Assembly (NCBI RefSeq): GCF_003813965.1 | Contig: NZ_CP033896.1 | Span: 2,046,001 to 2,110,000, forward strand | Source: Corynebacterium choanae | Lineage (GTDB): Bacteria > Actinomycetota > Actinomycetes > Mycobacteriales > Mycobacteriaceae | DNA length: 64,000 nucleotides | Reading direction: 5' to 3' | Part shown: one piece after another, positions 1 through 8,730 of the stretch | Position numbering within the stretch: the first letter of the stretch is position 1 | How the letters are laid out: each line of letters opens with the position of its first letter | Position numbers and translations under genes: made by a program | The notes under the pieces: model-generated | Told to the model about the DNA's origin: nothing | Database searches by the model: none | The model's input: only the letters and a program-made list of their open reading frames with translations

Positions 1-215
1 GAGGGTTGCGCGATCGCTGCAGCAGTGCCCCGCTGCATGAGGGTGTCACGCAGCATACCGCCAGCAAGCGCGGAGAAAATCGCCAAAAAGGCAAAGCCGA
101 TAATGTCAAAATTGCGTTGTCGGGCGATGGTGCCACCGATCGCCCCATTGAGGACGACTCCGATGAGGTCAAGGACGCGATACAACGCCAAAATTGAGGG
201 ATCCACATCGTGCAT
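1..215 (-). CDS. TRIC/UPF0126 family membrane protein (N-terminal part, runs off window)
   Basis: The minus strand is open from an ATG at 213-215 to the window edge, about 71 codons, so the C-terminal part lies outside. The protein begins MHDVDPSILALYRVLDLIG and continues through a hydrophobic segment with a small-residue-rich turn (FSALAGGMLRDTL). This is the pattern of the first half of the TRIC/UPF0126 (YicG-like) family, inner-membrane proteins built from two repeats of three helices and proposed to be cation channels or glycine transporters. The GGMLRD motif closing the second helix is the best family marker. The identification rests on the visible third of the protein only, and no neighbour clarifies its substrate. 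Confidence 0.75.
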   Translation of the reverse strand, partial: MHDVDPSILALYRVLDLIGVVLNGAIGGTIARQRNFDIIGFAFLAIFSALAGGMLRDTLMQRGTAAAIAQP

Positions 216-540
216 GCCAGCTATTGTCACACAATCAGTGTGAGCATGTTCACTGTTTTCCCGGATTCCACTGGCTGTTGCCCCTTCCCTCCTGCGCACT
301 TTGCACAGTTGCTGCTGATCATCCTGGAGCACATCTGTGTGTGTCGGCGACTTGTCGCCAAACAGCGCAGACGAACATGTCGGGTGACTGCAACGACACC
401 AACAATCACCAACGCCACCGCTGCTTCGGTCTGTGCAGCAGCGGTGGCGTGAGGGTCGGTACTCAGCTTCCAAGAACCGGGAATTCAGTACGGAATTGGC
501 AGTTGGTGCGGGTGCAACCGTGAGAGTGCGCTCTTGCCGA
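216..540. other. intergenic region with an 11-bp inverted repeat
   Basis: No convincing gene. Positions 414-424 and 438-448 form a perfect GC-rich 11-bp stem with a 13-nt loop between the symporter stop and the TRIC gene start, both on the minus strand. It lacks a U-tract on either side, so it may be a weak terminator or a processing hairpin. Several short frames cross the region but have no ribosome-binding site and no protein-like composition. Confidence 0.4.
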
Positions 541-1992
541 TTATGCCCAGGATTCTTCGAATTCGGTTTCTTCGCGGCGGGTTTTGCCGACAGGTGTTTG
601 CGTTGTGCCAGTTGCTTTATTTGCAGCTGGCAAGTCAGTGGTGTCGGCGGAGTCTGCGGCGTCATCTTCCGGGGCGTAGACGGTGTTCTCACTGGCCAGC
701 GTCGCAAGATCAGCGATTCCGTGACGCTTGGCAACAATGAGCGGCACCAGTGCCTGACCGGTGACGTTGACGGCGGTACGACCCATATCGACAATTGGCT
801 CGACTGCCAGGAGCAGACCAACACCGTCTAGTGGCAGACCCAGCGTCGACAGGGTGAGTGTCAGCATTACTGTCGCCCCAGTCGTACCGGCAGTGGCAGC
901 TGAACCAATCACCGAGACGAATACGATCAGCAGATAGTCGGTGAACTCCAGTGGAATCCCGTAGAAGGAGGAAACGAAGATCGCAGCGATTGCTGGATAA
1001 ATTGCGGCACAGCCGTCCATTTTTGTGGTTGCACCCAGTGGCACTGCAAATGAGGCATAGGCGCGGGGGACGCCGAGTCCTTTTTCTACTGCCCGCACCG
1101 TCACCGGCATGGTGCCCATTGACGAGCGGGAGACAAACCCGAGGGAGGTCACCGGCCAGATCTTTTTGTAGAAGTGCACGACAGGCAGTCCGTTGACCTT
1201 GAGCACAATGGGGTAGATAACGAGCAGTACGATCGCCAAGCCGATGTAGATGGCGAAGACGAACTTGCCGAGTGAGCCGAGCGCGTCAAACCCGTAAGTT
1301 GCCACCGCTTTGCCGAGGAGGCCGGCAGTCCCAATTGGGGCAAGGCGGATAATCCACCACAGCACCTTTTGCACCACAGCCAAGATTGATTCGTTGAGTG
1401 CAATAAATGGCTCTGCCTTTTTGCCGACTTTCATTGCGGCAATACCGAAGGCGATGGACAGTACGAGCAGCTGTAGGACGTTGAAGTTCGGCGCAGCGGA
1501 CACTGCCCCGTCGCTCAGTTTTGCCGAGACTTCCAGCCCTAAAATATTGGTCGGCAGCAGCGACTGTAAAAACGCTGCCCAGGAGCCAACATATCCGACG
1601 TCTTTGGCCGTATTAGGATCGACGCTGCTATTGGCACCGGGATCGACGAGCAGTCCGACGCTAATCCCGACAAGAACTGAGGCGGTTGCGGTAATCGCAA
1701 ACCAAATCAAGGTATTTCCCGCGAGACGGGCGGCACCTTGGACTTGACGCAACTGCACAATCGAGGTCACCACTGCGGTGACGACCAGCGGCGGAATAAG
1801 TAATTTCAGCAAGGTGACATAGGTGCTGCCGATCTGCGACAGGATCGTCACCAGCCAGTTGCCTTCACCCATGCGGGCACCAACGAGCCCTAATACAACG
1901 CCGATAATCAGCCCGTAGATTACCTGCGCGCCGAAACCGGTAAAGGGATTGTTCCGCGAAGCTTGGGGAACGTGTGCTTTCGTCTGTGTCAT
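541..1992 (-). CDS. Dicarboxylate/amino acid:cation symporter (DAACS family)
   Basis: A 483-residue polytopic membrane protein that should import dicarboxylates or acidic amino acids with Na+ or H+. It has the DAACS layout: about eight helices, a serine-rich hairpin loop (SRSSMGTMP), a TM7 motif TKMDGCA in place of the classic NMDGTA, and a second hairpin rich in A, G and T (GSAATAGTTGATV). The ATG at 1990-1992 (MTQTKAH) is preferred because GAAAAGAG lies just upstream and the longer frame beginning at 2292 adds an unfolded, cysteine-rich stretch with no family counterpart. The Asn-to-Lys change in the TM7 motif touches the cation-binding segment and leaves substrate and coupling ion uncertain. 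It stands alone, 626 bp from the next gene upstream. Confidence 0.88.
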   Translation of the reverse strand: MTQTKAHVPQASRNNPFTGFGAQVIYGLIIGVVLGLVGARMGEGNWLVTILSQIGSTYVTLLKLLIPPLVVTAVVTSIVQLRQVQGAARLAGNTLIWFAITATASVLVGISVGLLVDPGANSSVDPNTAKDVGYVGSWAAFLQSLLPTNILGLEVSAKLSDGAVSAAPNFNVLQLLVLSIAFGIAAMKVGKKAEPFIALNESILAVVQKVLWWIIRLAPIGTAGLLGKAVATYGFDALGSLGKFVFAIYIGLAIVLLVIYPIVLKVNGLPVVHFYKKIWPVTSLGFVSRSSMGTMPVTVRAVEKGLGVPRAYASFAVPLGATTKMDGCAAIYPAIAAIFVSSFYGIPLEFTDYLLIVFVSVIGSAATAGTTGATVMLTLTLSTLGLPLDGVGLLLAVEPIVDMGRTAVNVTGQALVPLIVAKRHGIADLATLASENTVYAPEDDAADSADTTDLPAANKATGTTQTPVGKTRREETEFEESWA

Positions 1993-2618
1993 TACTGACT
2001 CTTTTCTTCTGTCACCTAATTCGTGCGCCCTCCCCGAGCAGCACAGGTGCCATGAGAAACATCTGTCAAGGATCTGCAACGAAAGCGTTGCGGCGCATAG
2101 TATGATCCCACCGCCTGGACGACACCTCGACCGACAAGAAAAAGGCCACATGGGTGCGCCTGTTTGCAGCAGGAAAATACCAGGACAATAACGAAAGATA
2201 CAGACTTCAATGCAACGTATGTCGCCGCCGTGAAGCCTTGCTGCTGCAAGTCTTGGCTTGATCGGCGTCACACCAGGTGGTGGAACACGCAAAGCCTATA
2301 CTAGACAGATCTGTTCAGGCAACTTGAACCGCTCGGTTCACCATATCTAACCCGGCCGACGACGCAGATATTCCCTTATCCCCACCATCCCCATGCACTA
2401 GGGAATCTCCACATGGTCTCATTGGCACGACTGCCGGCGCTGTTTTCCCGGAATAGTTCCCAGTCAGACCGCAGCACTGAAATGGGTCGCAAGCAGTAAA
2501 GCACGTCTTGCTGCGTAAGTCCGCATCCCTATTGCTTCGGGCACGGTGCCTCAATCGCGAAAGTTGCCGGTGACACAGGATTGCCCCACACCGCAGCGAT
2601 GCATGGTCGCGCCAGCTG
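1993..2618. other. 626-bp intergenic region upstream of the symporter
   Basis: Both flanking genes are on the minus strand, so this stretch holds the symporter promoter and the 3' side of the esterase gene. Open frames here (for example 2315-2722 on the minus strand) overlap the esterase tail or lack start signals. I see no RNA gene or strong hairpin. Confidence 0.5.
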
Positions 2619-3617
2619 TTACCGCCTTGCCATTGTTTTGGTGATACGCAGCAAACCACGGGTAAGTGCCCCTTCCCAAGCGGCGATTTCATGGGCGGTG
2701 TTCGTAAATTCTGCGGTGACAACTGCCCCAGCTTGCTGACAGGAGCGTTGTGCTTGCGCGACTAAGCTACACAGGTTACGTTCCGCCAGCCCGGCGCTGA
2801 AATGGATCACAGCTCCCCGATAGTCAAGCTGCCCCAGCAGGTGCGGAAGTTGCGGCGAACCATCCCGGTCAGGCCACCATAAACTCGGAGAGTTGGCAAT
2901 TGCGCCAGTGATGGTGTCGCGATGCTGGGCAAGCATGCGCAAGGCAGCAAGCCCACCGAGGCTCTGCCCCGCCACGATGACTGGCTTGTCGGCCAGCTGG
3001 GTCATTGCAGGGAGCAGCTCATGCACAAGATATGCAAGGTAGTGATCATCCTCGGCAAGGTTTTGTGCACGGTTATGGCTGGTATCCACCGCAATGACTT
3101 GCACGCTTGGCAAATACCCCCGTGCGGCAAGGGTTGTCAACGCGGCAGGCAGTGCTGTGGCCTTCCAGAGTTGCCCATCGCAGAGCAGCACGACCAGGTG
3201 CGGATGCGCAGGTGCGGTGTAGTACACCCGCGTGGAGCCCACGACGCGTTCCTGCCAGGCGCCGCCGTTTGCTGTCCACCCCAGCCGTGGTGGCGCTGCG
3301 GGTCCTGCGAGTCGACCAGGCATGGGTTGCGCAATTGCCGGGGTTACCCGAAGCGGCACTGCTGCCGCTTGCAGCTGTTGCCACCTGATTCGCGGATCAT
3401 CCGCCAATGGTTCCCGCACAGGCGCAGCAAGGATTGAGCCGTAGGCATCGACTGGATAGGAACAGCTGGCCTGAAAGTGCCCGGGACGTACCTGGTGCAT
3501 CGTGGGCAGCGCGGGCGCACTGCGATCATGCACCGGCAATGCACAATAATGCACTGCCTCGATTGTCGGGTCGGTGAGCGTTGTTTCCAAGGTGATTGTG
3601 ATCTTGGCGGTTCCCAT
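2619..3617 (-). CDS. Enterochelin-esterase-like alpha/beta hydrolase (Fes/IroE type)
   Basis: A 332-residue cytoplasmic hydrolase likely to cleave ferri-siderophores after import. The first ~120 residues resemble the N-terminal domain of Fes-type esterases. The catalytic domain carries the nucleophile elbow GQSLGG and a late His in NTAHEIAAWEGAL, the place of the catalytic His in Fes. A TTG at 3629 and an ATG at 3615-3617 compete as starts: AAGGAG at 3631-3636 is about 12 nt from the ATG and almost touches the TTG, so the ATG is used. It is divergent from the siderophore permease operon with a DtxR-like box between them, which supports iron-regulated siderophore hydrolysis. The actual siderophore is unknown. 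Confidence 0.82.
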   Translation of the reverse strand: MGTAKITITLETTLTDPTIEAVHYCALPVHDRSAPALPTMHQVRPGHFQASCSYPVDAYGSILAAPVREPLADDPRIRWQQLQAAAVPLRVTPAIAQPMPGRLAGPAAPPRLGWTANGGAWQERVVGSTRVYYTAPAHPHLVVLLCDGQLWKATALPAALTTLAARGYLPSVQVIAVDTSHNRAQNLAEDDHYLAYLVHELLPAMTQLADKPVIVAGQSLGGLAALRMLAQHRDTITGAIANSPSLWWPDRDGSPQLPHLLGQLDYRGAVIHFSAGLAERNLCSLVAQAQRSCQQAGAVVTAEFTNTAHEIAAWEGALTRGLLRITKTMARR

Positions 3618-3673
3618 ACGCTTGCGCAACTCCTTTCCCGGCAGGCTGACACACGACCCACCCCGAAATCTTT

Positions 3674-3692
3674 TTGTCTTATGCTAACCTAA
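3674..3692. promoter_or_regulatory. DtxR/IdeR-like iron box, divergent promoter
   Basis: The 19-mer TTGTCTTATGCTAACCTAA matches 15 of 19 positions of the DtxR consensus TTAGGTTAGGCTAACCTAA, with the right half essentially perfect. It overlaps a possible -10 hexamer TATGCT (3680-3685) reading towards the permease gene and lies 57 bp upstream of the esterase ATG. Bound Fe-DtxR would be expected to repress both directions. Confidence 0.78.
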
Positions 3693-3697
3693 CTTGA

Positions 3698-4759
3698 GTG
3701 TCCGTGTTGCATATGTTGCGCTACTACAGATCACTGCTCTGGTGGTTCCTCGGGTTGGTGATGCTCATGGGGCTGAGTGTGGGGGTGGGTGCCCGCGAAA
3801 CCGCCTTCTTGCCAGTTGTTCAGGTGCTGCCCAGCGCGTGGGATTTTGCTTTGCACCCGCTGCATCATCCACTGCTCCGCGAGCAGTCCGCGCAGGCCGA
3901 GTTAGCGATCCTCATTGGCGGGCTGCGCATTCCGCGCACCTTGCTTGCCCCACTGGCGGGCGCCTGCTTAGGGGTGGCGGGCGCTATTTTGCAAGGACAT
4001 ACCCGCAATCCGCTAGCAGATCCCTCACTGGTTGGCATTCATGCAGGCGCGGCGGTCGCAGTGGTGCTCAGCGCTTTGCTGCTGCCTGGGGCATCACCGG
4101 TGGTGTTGACTCTCGCCGCCATCGGCGGGGCGTTGGTGGTAAGCAGCGTGGTTTTTCTAGTGGCCTTTGCCGGCGGGTTTCGTCATCTCCCGCTGACCTT
4201 ACTGCTAGCTGGCACGGCAATCTCTGCATTGTTGATGGCTGTCGTGCATGGACTGATCCTGATCCACCCACAAGCGTTGGACGCGTTTCGCACCTGGGCG
4301 ACCGGGTCGGTAACTGGAGCGTCGATGCAGGATGTGGCGGTGCTTGCCGTACCGGCCATCATCGGCCTGTTTGCCGCCTTGGTGCATATGCGCAGCCTGG
4401 ATGTTATCGGATTAGGGGACGCGCAAGCGCAAGCGTTGGGTGCGCGTGTGACAACCGTGCGGCTCAGCGGATTACTGATCGTAGCGCTCCTTGGTGGGGC
4501 GGCGGTTGCCGGTGCCGGGGCAGTACCCTTTGTGGGTCTTGCCGCACCACACGTTGCCCGCCTGCTCTACGGGGCAAGCTATCCACAGGTAGTACCCTAT
4601 TCGATGATGATTGGCGCGGTTGCCGCTCTGATTGCTGACATGCTTGCTCGCTTCGTGCTGGCACCGGCAGAGTTACCCATGGGTACCGTATTGGCCGTAC
4701 TCGGGGCACCACTGTTTATTGCGCTGGTGCGCACAACTTCCAAGGAGCTCACCCAATGA
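3698..4759 (+). CDS. Siderophore ABC transporter permease (FecCD family), first subunit
   Basis: A 353-residue integral membrane protein of the FecCD/BtuC family, one half of the channel for a ferri-siderophore importer. It shows the family pattern of about ten helices, the conserved segment LRIPRTLLAPLAGACLGVAG that follows the first periplasmic loop, and the ATPase-coupling region near GLAAPHVARLL. The start is ambiguous: GTG at 3698, GTG at 3704 and ATG at 3713 are in frame. The DtxR box ends at 3692, so a GTG start at 3698 would imply a nearly leaderless message, while the ATG at 3713 leaves a short leader. The stop overlaps the next gene in an ATGA, so the three transport genes are translationally coupled. 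Confidence 0.88.
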   Translation: MSVLHMLRYYRSLLWWFLGLVMLMGLSVGVGARETAFLPVVQVLPSAWDFALHPLHHPLLREQSAQAELAILIGGLRIPRTLLAPLAGACLGVAGAILQGHTRNPLADPSLVGIHAGAAVAVVLSALLLPGASPVVLTLAAIGGALVVSSVVFLVAFAGGFRHLPLTLLLAGTAISALLMAVVHGLILIHPQALDAFRTWATGSVTGASMQDVAVLAVPAIIGLFAALVHMRSLDVIGLGDAQAQALGARVTTVRLSGLLIVALLGGAAVAGAGAVPFVGLAAPHVARLLYGASYPQVVPYSMMIGAVAALIADMLARFVLAPAELPMGTVLAVLGAPLFIALVRTTSKELTQ

Positions 4760-5841
4760 GCATCCGCATACTTCATAACACAGCAACCAGCACCATCCGA
4801 AGCACAGGCAGTCGAAACCGCAACCTGGCATTATCCCGGCGGGGGCGGTGGGGTGTCATCGTATTTGCGGTGGGCGTAATTTTACTGGTCACCGCAGTGA
4901 TCACCGGTGATTTCCCAGTCACCGTCGCCGATTGTGTGCGGATTGTGTTCGGCGACGGCAGTCCCGTGGAGCGCAAAATCGTGCTCGACTTGCGCCTGGG
5001 GCGAGCATTGTCAGCGTGGTGCGTGGGGGCTTGCCTTGGTGCCGCCGGCGCACTCACCCAGTCGGTTGCCAGAAATCCGCTAGCTAGTCCCGATGTGTTG
5101 GGTATTACGCAAGGTGCTGCGCTCGCTGCAGTGGCTGCCCTTACCGGGCTGCCCGCCTTACTCACCCCGGCAATGGGGACAGCTACCCAGGTGGGCGTAT
5201 CCGCAGCGGCACTCGTTGGTGGGCTCACAACTGGGGTGGTGGTGTGGGTTCTCGCTGCACCGAAACGCGGTCAGCCGACGGCTGTGGTACTGGTCGGCGT
5301 GGGGGTGAGCGTCATGCTGCAGGCCGCCACTACTTGGCTTATTGCCGCCACCGATCTGGATCAAGCAGCAGCCGCCCATCGCTGGTTGGCAGGTTCGCTT
5401 GCCGCAACGTCACTGGCCACAGTTCCGCTGCCCCTGACCTGCTGTATTGCCGTGTTGTTCCTGAGCCCGTGGCTTGCATTTCATTTACCGATTCTGCAGC
5501 TTGGCCCCACGCTGGCGCATCCGCTAGGGGCACCGGTTTCCCACCTGCAGCGGCTCATGTTAGGGCTTGCGATCATGCTCACCGCGGCCGCAGTAGCTGT
5601 GGCAGGACCGGTCGGGTTTGTCGCTTTCGCCGCCCCTCATATTGCCCGCAAACTTGGCGGCGATGGACTACCACCAGTGCTGCTGTCTGCCCAATGTGGC
5701 GCCGTCATGGTGCTAGGAGCCGATGTCACCTCTGGTGTCCTGGTGGGTGGAACACTTCCAGCCGGGATTCTCACCACCTTCGCTGGTGCCCCAATCCTGC
5801 TCATCACCCTGGCGCAACTGCACCGACGGAGCACCTCATGA
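4756..5841 (+). CDS. Siderophore ABC transporter permease (FecCD family), second subunit
   Basis: A 361-residue FecCD permease expected to pair with the preceding one in a heterodimeric channel. After a polar N-terminal ~30 residues come the first helix and then LDLRLGRALSAWCVGACLGAAGAL, the family signature. The coupling-helix region reads GFVAFAAPHIARKL. The ATG at 4756 overlaps the previous stop (ATGA) and is preceded by AAGGAG at 4742-4747 with 8-nt spacing. The first ~30 residues are longer than usual for the family and probably lie in the cytoplasm. The stop overlaps the ATPase start in the same ATGA manner. Confidence 0.88.
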   Translation: MSIRILHNTATSTIRSTGSRNRNLALSRRGRWGVIVFAVGVILLVTAVITGDFPVTVADCVRIVFGDGSPVERKIVLDLRLGRALSAWCVGACLGAAGALTQSVARNPLASPDVLGITQGAALAAVAALTGLPALLTPAMGTATQVGVSAAALVGGLTTGVVVWVLAAPKRGQPTAVVLVGVGVSVMLQAATTWLIAATDLDQAAAAHRWLAGSLAATSLATVPLPLTCCIAVLFLSPWLAFHLPILQLGPTLAHPLGAPVSHLQRLMLGLAIMLTAAAVAVAGPVGFVAFAAPHIARKLGGDGLPPVLLSAQCGAVMVLGADVTSGVLVGGTLPAGILTTFAGAPILLITLAQLHRRSTS

Positions 5842-6629
5842 ACGATATATTTACACTGACCGATGTCACCCTGTGCTATGACGCACAGCCCATCGTGGAA
5901 GACTTCAACGTGCGCATTCCGCGCGGGAAGATCACCACCATTATCGGCCCGAATGGCTGCGGCAAATCCACGCTGCTTGCTTCGCTGTGCCAGGCACTCA
6001 CCCCGACCACCGGCACGATTACATACCTGGGAACAGATCTTCGCACGCTACGCCCCCGGCAGCGGGCACAACAGATTGCGCTGCTTCCCCAATCGCCGAT
6101 CGCCCCACCGGGCACCTTGGTCGGCCAGCTTGTTGCCCGCGGCCGATATCCGCATCGCAGCGTGTGGCAGCCCTGGTCAGCAGAAGATGAACAAATGGTA
6201 ACCCAAGCGCTCGACGAGGTAGGGCTCGAATCGCTCCGCGACGCACCGCTGAATGCACTCTCCGGCGGGCAGCGGCAGCGGGTGTGGCTAGCCATGGCGC
6301 TCGCCCAGCACACCCCTACCCTGCTGCTTGACGAGCCAACCACCTATCTTGACATTGCCCATGCCATCGATGTGTTGACACTCGTACGGCAACTGCGCAC
6401 CCAGCATGACAACACCGTGGTTATGGTGCTGCACGATCTCACCCTCGCCGCCCGATTCTCTGACCACCTCATCGTGCTGGATCAGCACGGGCAACTCATC
6501 GCAGCAGGCGATCCAGCAACCATCCTCACCCCAGCGGTGATCGAAACCGCCTTTGCAGTCAGTGCTGCGATCTTGCCCGATCCCGGCGGCGACGGACCGC
6601 TCGTTGTGCCACTCCGCACCATCCACTAA
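5838..6629 (+). CDS. Siderophore ABC transporter ATP-binding protein (FepC/FhuC type)
   Basis: A 263-residue ATPase that powers the FecCD permeases. All nucleotide-binding motifs are present in order: Walker A GPNGCGKST, Q-loop LLPQSP, ABC signature LSGGQRQR, Walker B TLLLDEPTTYLDI and the switch His in MVLHDL. The ATG at 5838 overlaps the upstream stop (ATGA). A much longer frame extends upstream but runs through the permease gene in the wrong phase. The terminal residues PLVVPLRTIH agree with the usual C-terminus of this class. A second DtxR-like box starts 2 bp after the stop codon, so the next gene has its own iron-controlled promoter. Confidence 0.93.
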   Translation: MNDIFTLTDVTLCYDAQPIVEDFNVRIPRGKITTIIGPNGCGKSTLLASLCQALTPTTGTITYLGTDLRTLRPRQRAQQIALLPQSPIAPPGTLVGQLVARGRYPHRSVWQPWSAEDEQMVTQALDEVGLESLRDAPLNALSGGQRQRVWLAMALAQHTPTLLLDEPTTYLDIAHAIDVLTLVRQLRTQHDNTVVMVLHDLTLAARFSDHLIVLDQHGQLIAAGDPATILTPAVIETAFAVSAAILPDPGGDGPLVVPLRTIH

Positions 6630-6630
6630 A

Positions 6631-6649
6631 ATAGGTAAGGCTTACTTAA
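6631..6649 (+). promoter_or_regulatory. DtxR/IdeR-like iron box upstream of binding-protein gene
   Basis: ATAGGTAAGGCTTACTTAA matches 15 of 19 positions of the DtxR consensus and is nearly palindromic around GGC. It lies 118 bp upstream of the chosen lipoprotein ATG and directly after the ATPase stop, which suggests the binding protein can be transcribed apart from the permease operon. Confidence 0.75.
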
Positions 6650-6766
6650 AAACTGTCGTTGGGAATGTGACATGCCCACAGTCGCACAACTGTGTTGCCC
6701 GTCCCAGCAACCACGGCAGCACAATGCTCACTAGCCACGCAAAGAAAGGTTGTGCTTTTCAAACCC

Positions 6767-7825
6767 ATGCGCCCTGTAACACTTCGCATCACCGCCCTGC
6801 TGTGCGCTGCCGCGTTGAGCGTCACCGCCTGCACCGCCGAGAAGCAGCCCACCGACACCGCGTCTGCGACCACCAGCAGCACACACACCACGAACACCAC
6901 CAGCAGTGCCACCGCCACCGCTGCTTGGCCGCGCACCATTACTACCACCAACGGCCAAGGCCAGCCCACCGAAGTAACGATAACCGAGAAGCCAACCCGC
7001 ATTGTTAGCACCTCAGTGACGTTAACAGGGGAACTGCTCGCCATGGATGCACCCGTGGTGGCCACCGGCACAGTAAACAACAAACCGCCGCTGGCGGACG
7101 CAGATGGGTTCTTCACCCAGTGGGCCAACGTCGCCCACGAACGCGGACTCAGCGCAGCATATCTGCGGGAACCCAATGTGGAAGCAATTCTTGCCGCCGA
7201 ACCCGATCTCGTGCTCATCAGCGCCAGCGGTCAAGATTCGGCAGCCGAGCTCTATGGTCAACTCGCGGATGTCGTACCAACCATCGTCGTCGACTACTCC
7301 AAGCAAAGCTGGATTGATACCGCCCGCCAACTCGGGGAAATCACTGGCCACGAGCAGGAAGCAGCAGCCGCTATCGATCGATATCACGCCCGCCTAGAGG
7401 CGGTGAAAGCTGCAATCACCCTGCCTGAACAGCCAGTAAACATTGTCTCCCTCACCAAGGAGCCGGGCGTATTAAATTTCTTTACCGACGCCTCAGCACA
7501 GGGCCAAATCTTTACCGCACTCGGATTTACAGTGGTCGAACCTGACCCCAATCTGGTGTCGACTGCCGGCAATCATGCCAACCGCAACGACGTCAAGCCC
7601 GTAGCCGCCGAGAATGCCGCCCTCGCCCTGACCGGTAACACAGTGTTTGCCCTCTCTGCTGATGGCCGCGAAGCAGCGGCAGTACTCACCAGCGACCCCC
7701 AGCTTGCAGGCACCCCAGCTGTGCGCAATAACACCGTCATCGACCTTGCCCCAACAGCCTTCCGAATCGACTACTACAGCGCCATGGCGCTGCTCGATCA
7801 AATCGAGGCGCTCTTTACCGCCTAA
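6767..7825 (+). CDS. Siderophore-binding lipoprotein (FepB/TroA-like periplasmic-binding family)
   Basis: A 352-residue extracytoplasmic binding protein delivering a ferri-siderophore to the FecCD/ATPase transporter. The ATG at 6767 starts a lipoprotein signal MRPVTLRITALLCAAAL ending in the lipobox VTAC. A Thr/Ser-rich linker of ~35 residues follows, then a class III binding fold with PTRIVSTSVTLTGELLAM and EPDLVLISA typical of the family. AAAGG at 6745-6749 is farther from this ATG than usual, and an in-frame GTG at 6752 is an alternative that would lengthen the signal by five residues. The gene follows its ATPase by 137 bp and has a private DtxR-like box, a common way to make binding protein in excess over transporter. 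Confidence 0.88.
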   Translation: MRPVTLRITALLCAAALSVTACTAEKQPTDTASATTSSTHTTNTTSSATATAAWPRTITTTNGQGQPTEVTITEKPTRIVSTSVTLTGELLAMDAPVVATGTVNNKPPLADADGFFTQWANVAHERGLSAAYLREPNVEAILAAEPDLVLISASGQDSAAELYGQLADVVPTIVVDYSKQSWIDTARQLGEITGHEQEAAAAIDRYHARLEAVKAAITLPEQPVNIVSLTKEPGVLNFFTDASAQGQIFTALGFTVVEPDPNLVSTAGNHANRNDVKPVAAENAALALTGNTVFALSADGREAAAVLTSDPQLAGTPAVRNNTVIDLAPTAFRIDYYSAMALLDQIEALFTA

Positions 7826-7877
7826 CGGGCAAGCAACGCCGGCTGCAGCAACACACAATCATTGCTTCATTCCGCAC

Positions 7878-7917
7878 CACCCCGGACAAGGTGTACCACA
7901 CCACAAAGTCCGGGGTG
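7878..7917 (+). terminator. hairpin terminator after the siderophore locus
   Basis: CACCCCGGAC (7878-7887) pairs perfectly with GTCCGGGGTG (7908-7917) around a 20-nt loop, about 50 bp after the binding-protein stop. The tail is TTGTACT rather than a clean U-run, so it may work inefficiently or with another factor. The rest of 7826-8166 shows no gene. Confidence 0.6.
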
Positions 7918-8166
7918 TTGTACTGCCGCTACCGGTGACCTCACGTCTAACAGGACGAACACCCGTCACCCATCTGCCGGGACCACCATGCAGCATGGCA
8001 AGGCAAGGCATCCTCGTCACCGATCAACAACTGGACGGCATCTGCCACAGATAATCTAACCCAATTCGGCTCGTCGTAATTGACAGGCCGTTGACCACCG
8101 CCTCAGCACACACCACACATGTTCCGCGCCCATTCCACGCGAACAACAATGTTGCTTTTCACGCAC

Positions 8167-8385
8167 CTATTTGGTTTTGGCGAGCGAAAAAATGCTCGAC
8201 AGCGCTGCATCGGAAGATAATCCAGACTTAAGGACAAAGGACTCCAGCACCACAAACGATCCACCAAGCGATTCACCTACTAGAGCGGCAGCCTCACCCC
8301 ACTGATATTTTTTGGTTTCAGCATTCACCGAGGCAAGGAATTGCTGCTGGTCGACAATTGCGCGCATATGGGAAGCGGCATCCAT
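8167..8385 (-). CDS. hypothetical small protein, accessory region
   Basis: A 72-residue open frame with ATG at 8383-8385 and AAGG about 10 nt upstream. I do not recognise it. It is mostly helical by composition (MDAASHMRAIVDQQQFLASV, then a WGEAA segment and a run of hydrophobics) and ends LAKTK. It is the last of three minus-strand frames (8724-9077, 8422-8730, this one) that could form a small operon. It lies in DNA more AT-rich than its neighbours, next to IS and prophage remnants. A WGE motif in a short helical protein recalls WXG100-like proteins, but the length and motif are too weak to assign it. Confidence 0.35.
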   Translation of the reverse strand: MDAASHMRAIVDQQQFLASVNAETKKYQWGEAAALVGESLGGSFVVLESFVLKSGLSSDAALSSIFSLAKTK

Positions 8386-8421
8386 CAACCCAGCACCTTG
8401 CTCAGTTCATACCGTCACATC

Positions 8422-8730
8422 TCAACACACCACTTTGGCGACTGTGACGTCACCGTCGTCGTCATCATGAACGCTGTACCCACCGAGCACGGGGCAGCAT
8501 GGATCCGATTCGCCGCAATTCCAAAACTTACTTATCTGACTGGATGCAAGAAAGGGTGGACGGTGCACATCACAAGCTAGCTCCAATGCTGCAGATAACC
8601 ATCCGGTAGTGAAAAACTTGTGCATCGAAACAAACTGAGGTTTCGAGGTAAGAATTACCGGCGCAGTATGGTCAGCCGTGAAGGCAACTATCCGAACAAA
8701 GGTATCGCCGATTTTCGAGAATCTTAACAT
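8422..8730 (-). CDS. hypothetical protein, possibly a fragment
   Basis: A 102-residue frame whose ATG (8728-8730) overlaps the TAA of the upstream frame as ATGTTAA. The first ~65 residues look like an ordinary folded protein (GDTFVRIVAFTADHTAPVIL, then SMHKFFTTGWLSAALELA). The last 35 are Cys- and Asp-rich (a run of five Asp) and look like read-through of non-coding DNA. I do not recognise a family. The frame may be a real gene translationally coupled to the one before, or the downstream piece of a frameshifted larger gene. Confidence 0.3.
   Translation of the reverse strand: MLRFSKIGDTFVRIVAFTADHTAPVILTSKPQFVSMHKFFTTGWLSAALELACDVHRPPFLASSQISKFWNCGESDPCCPVLGGYSVHDDDDGDVTVAKVVC

Noticed and set aside
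3694..4638. 314-codon plus-strand frame over the first permease
   Set aside because: Cys/Arg/Gly-rich and out of phase with a clear FecCD gene.
5244..5837. Long N-terminal extension of the siderophore ATPase
   Set aside because: It runs through the permease gene in the wrong phase. The ATGA overlap at 5838 gives the normal start.
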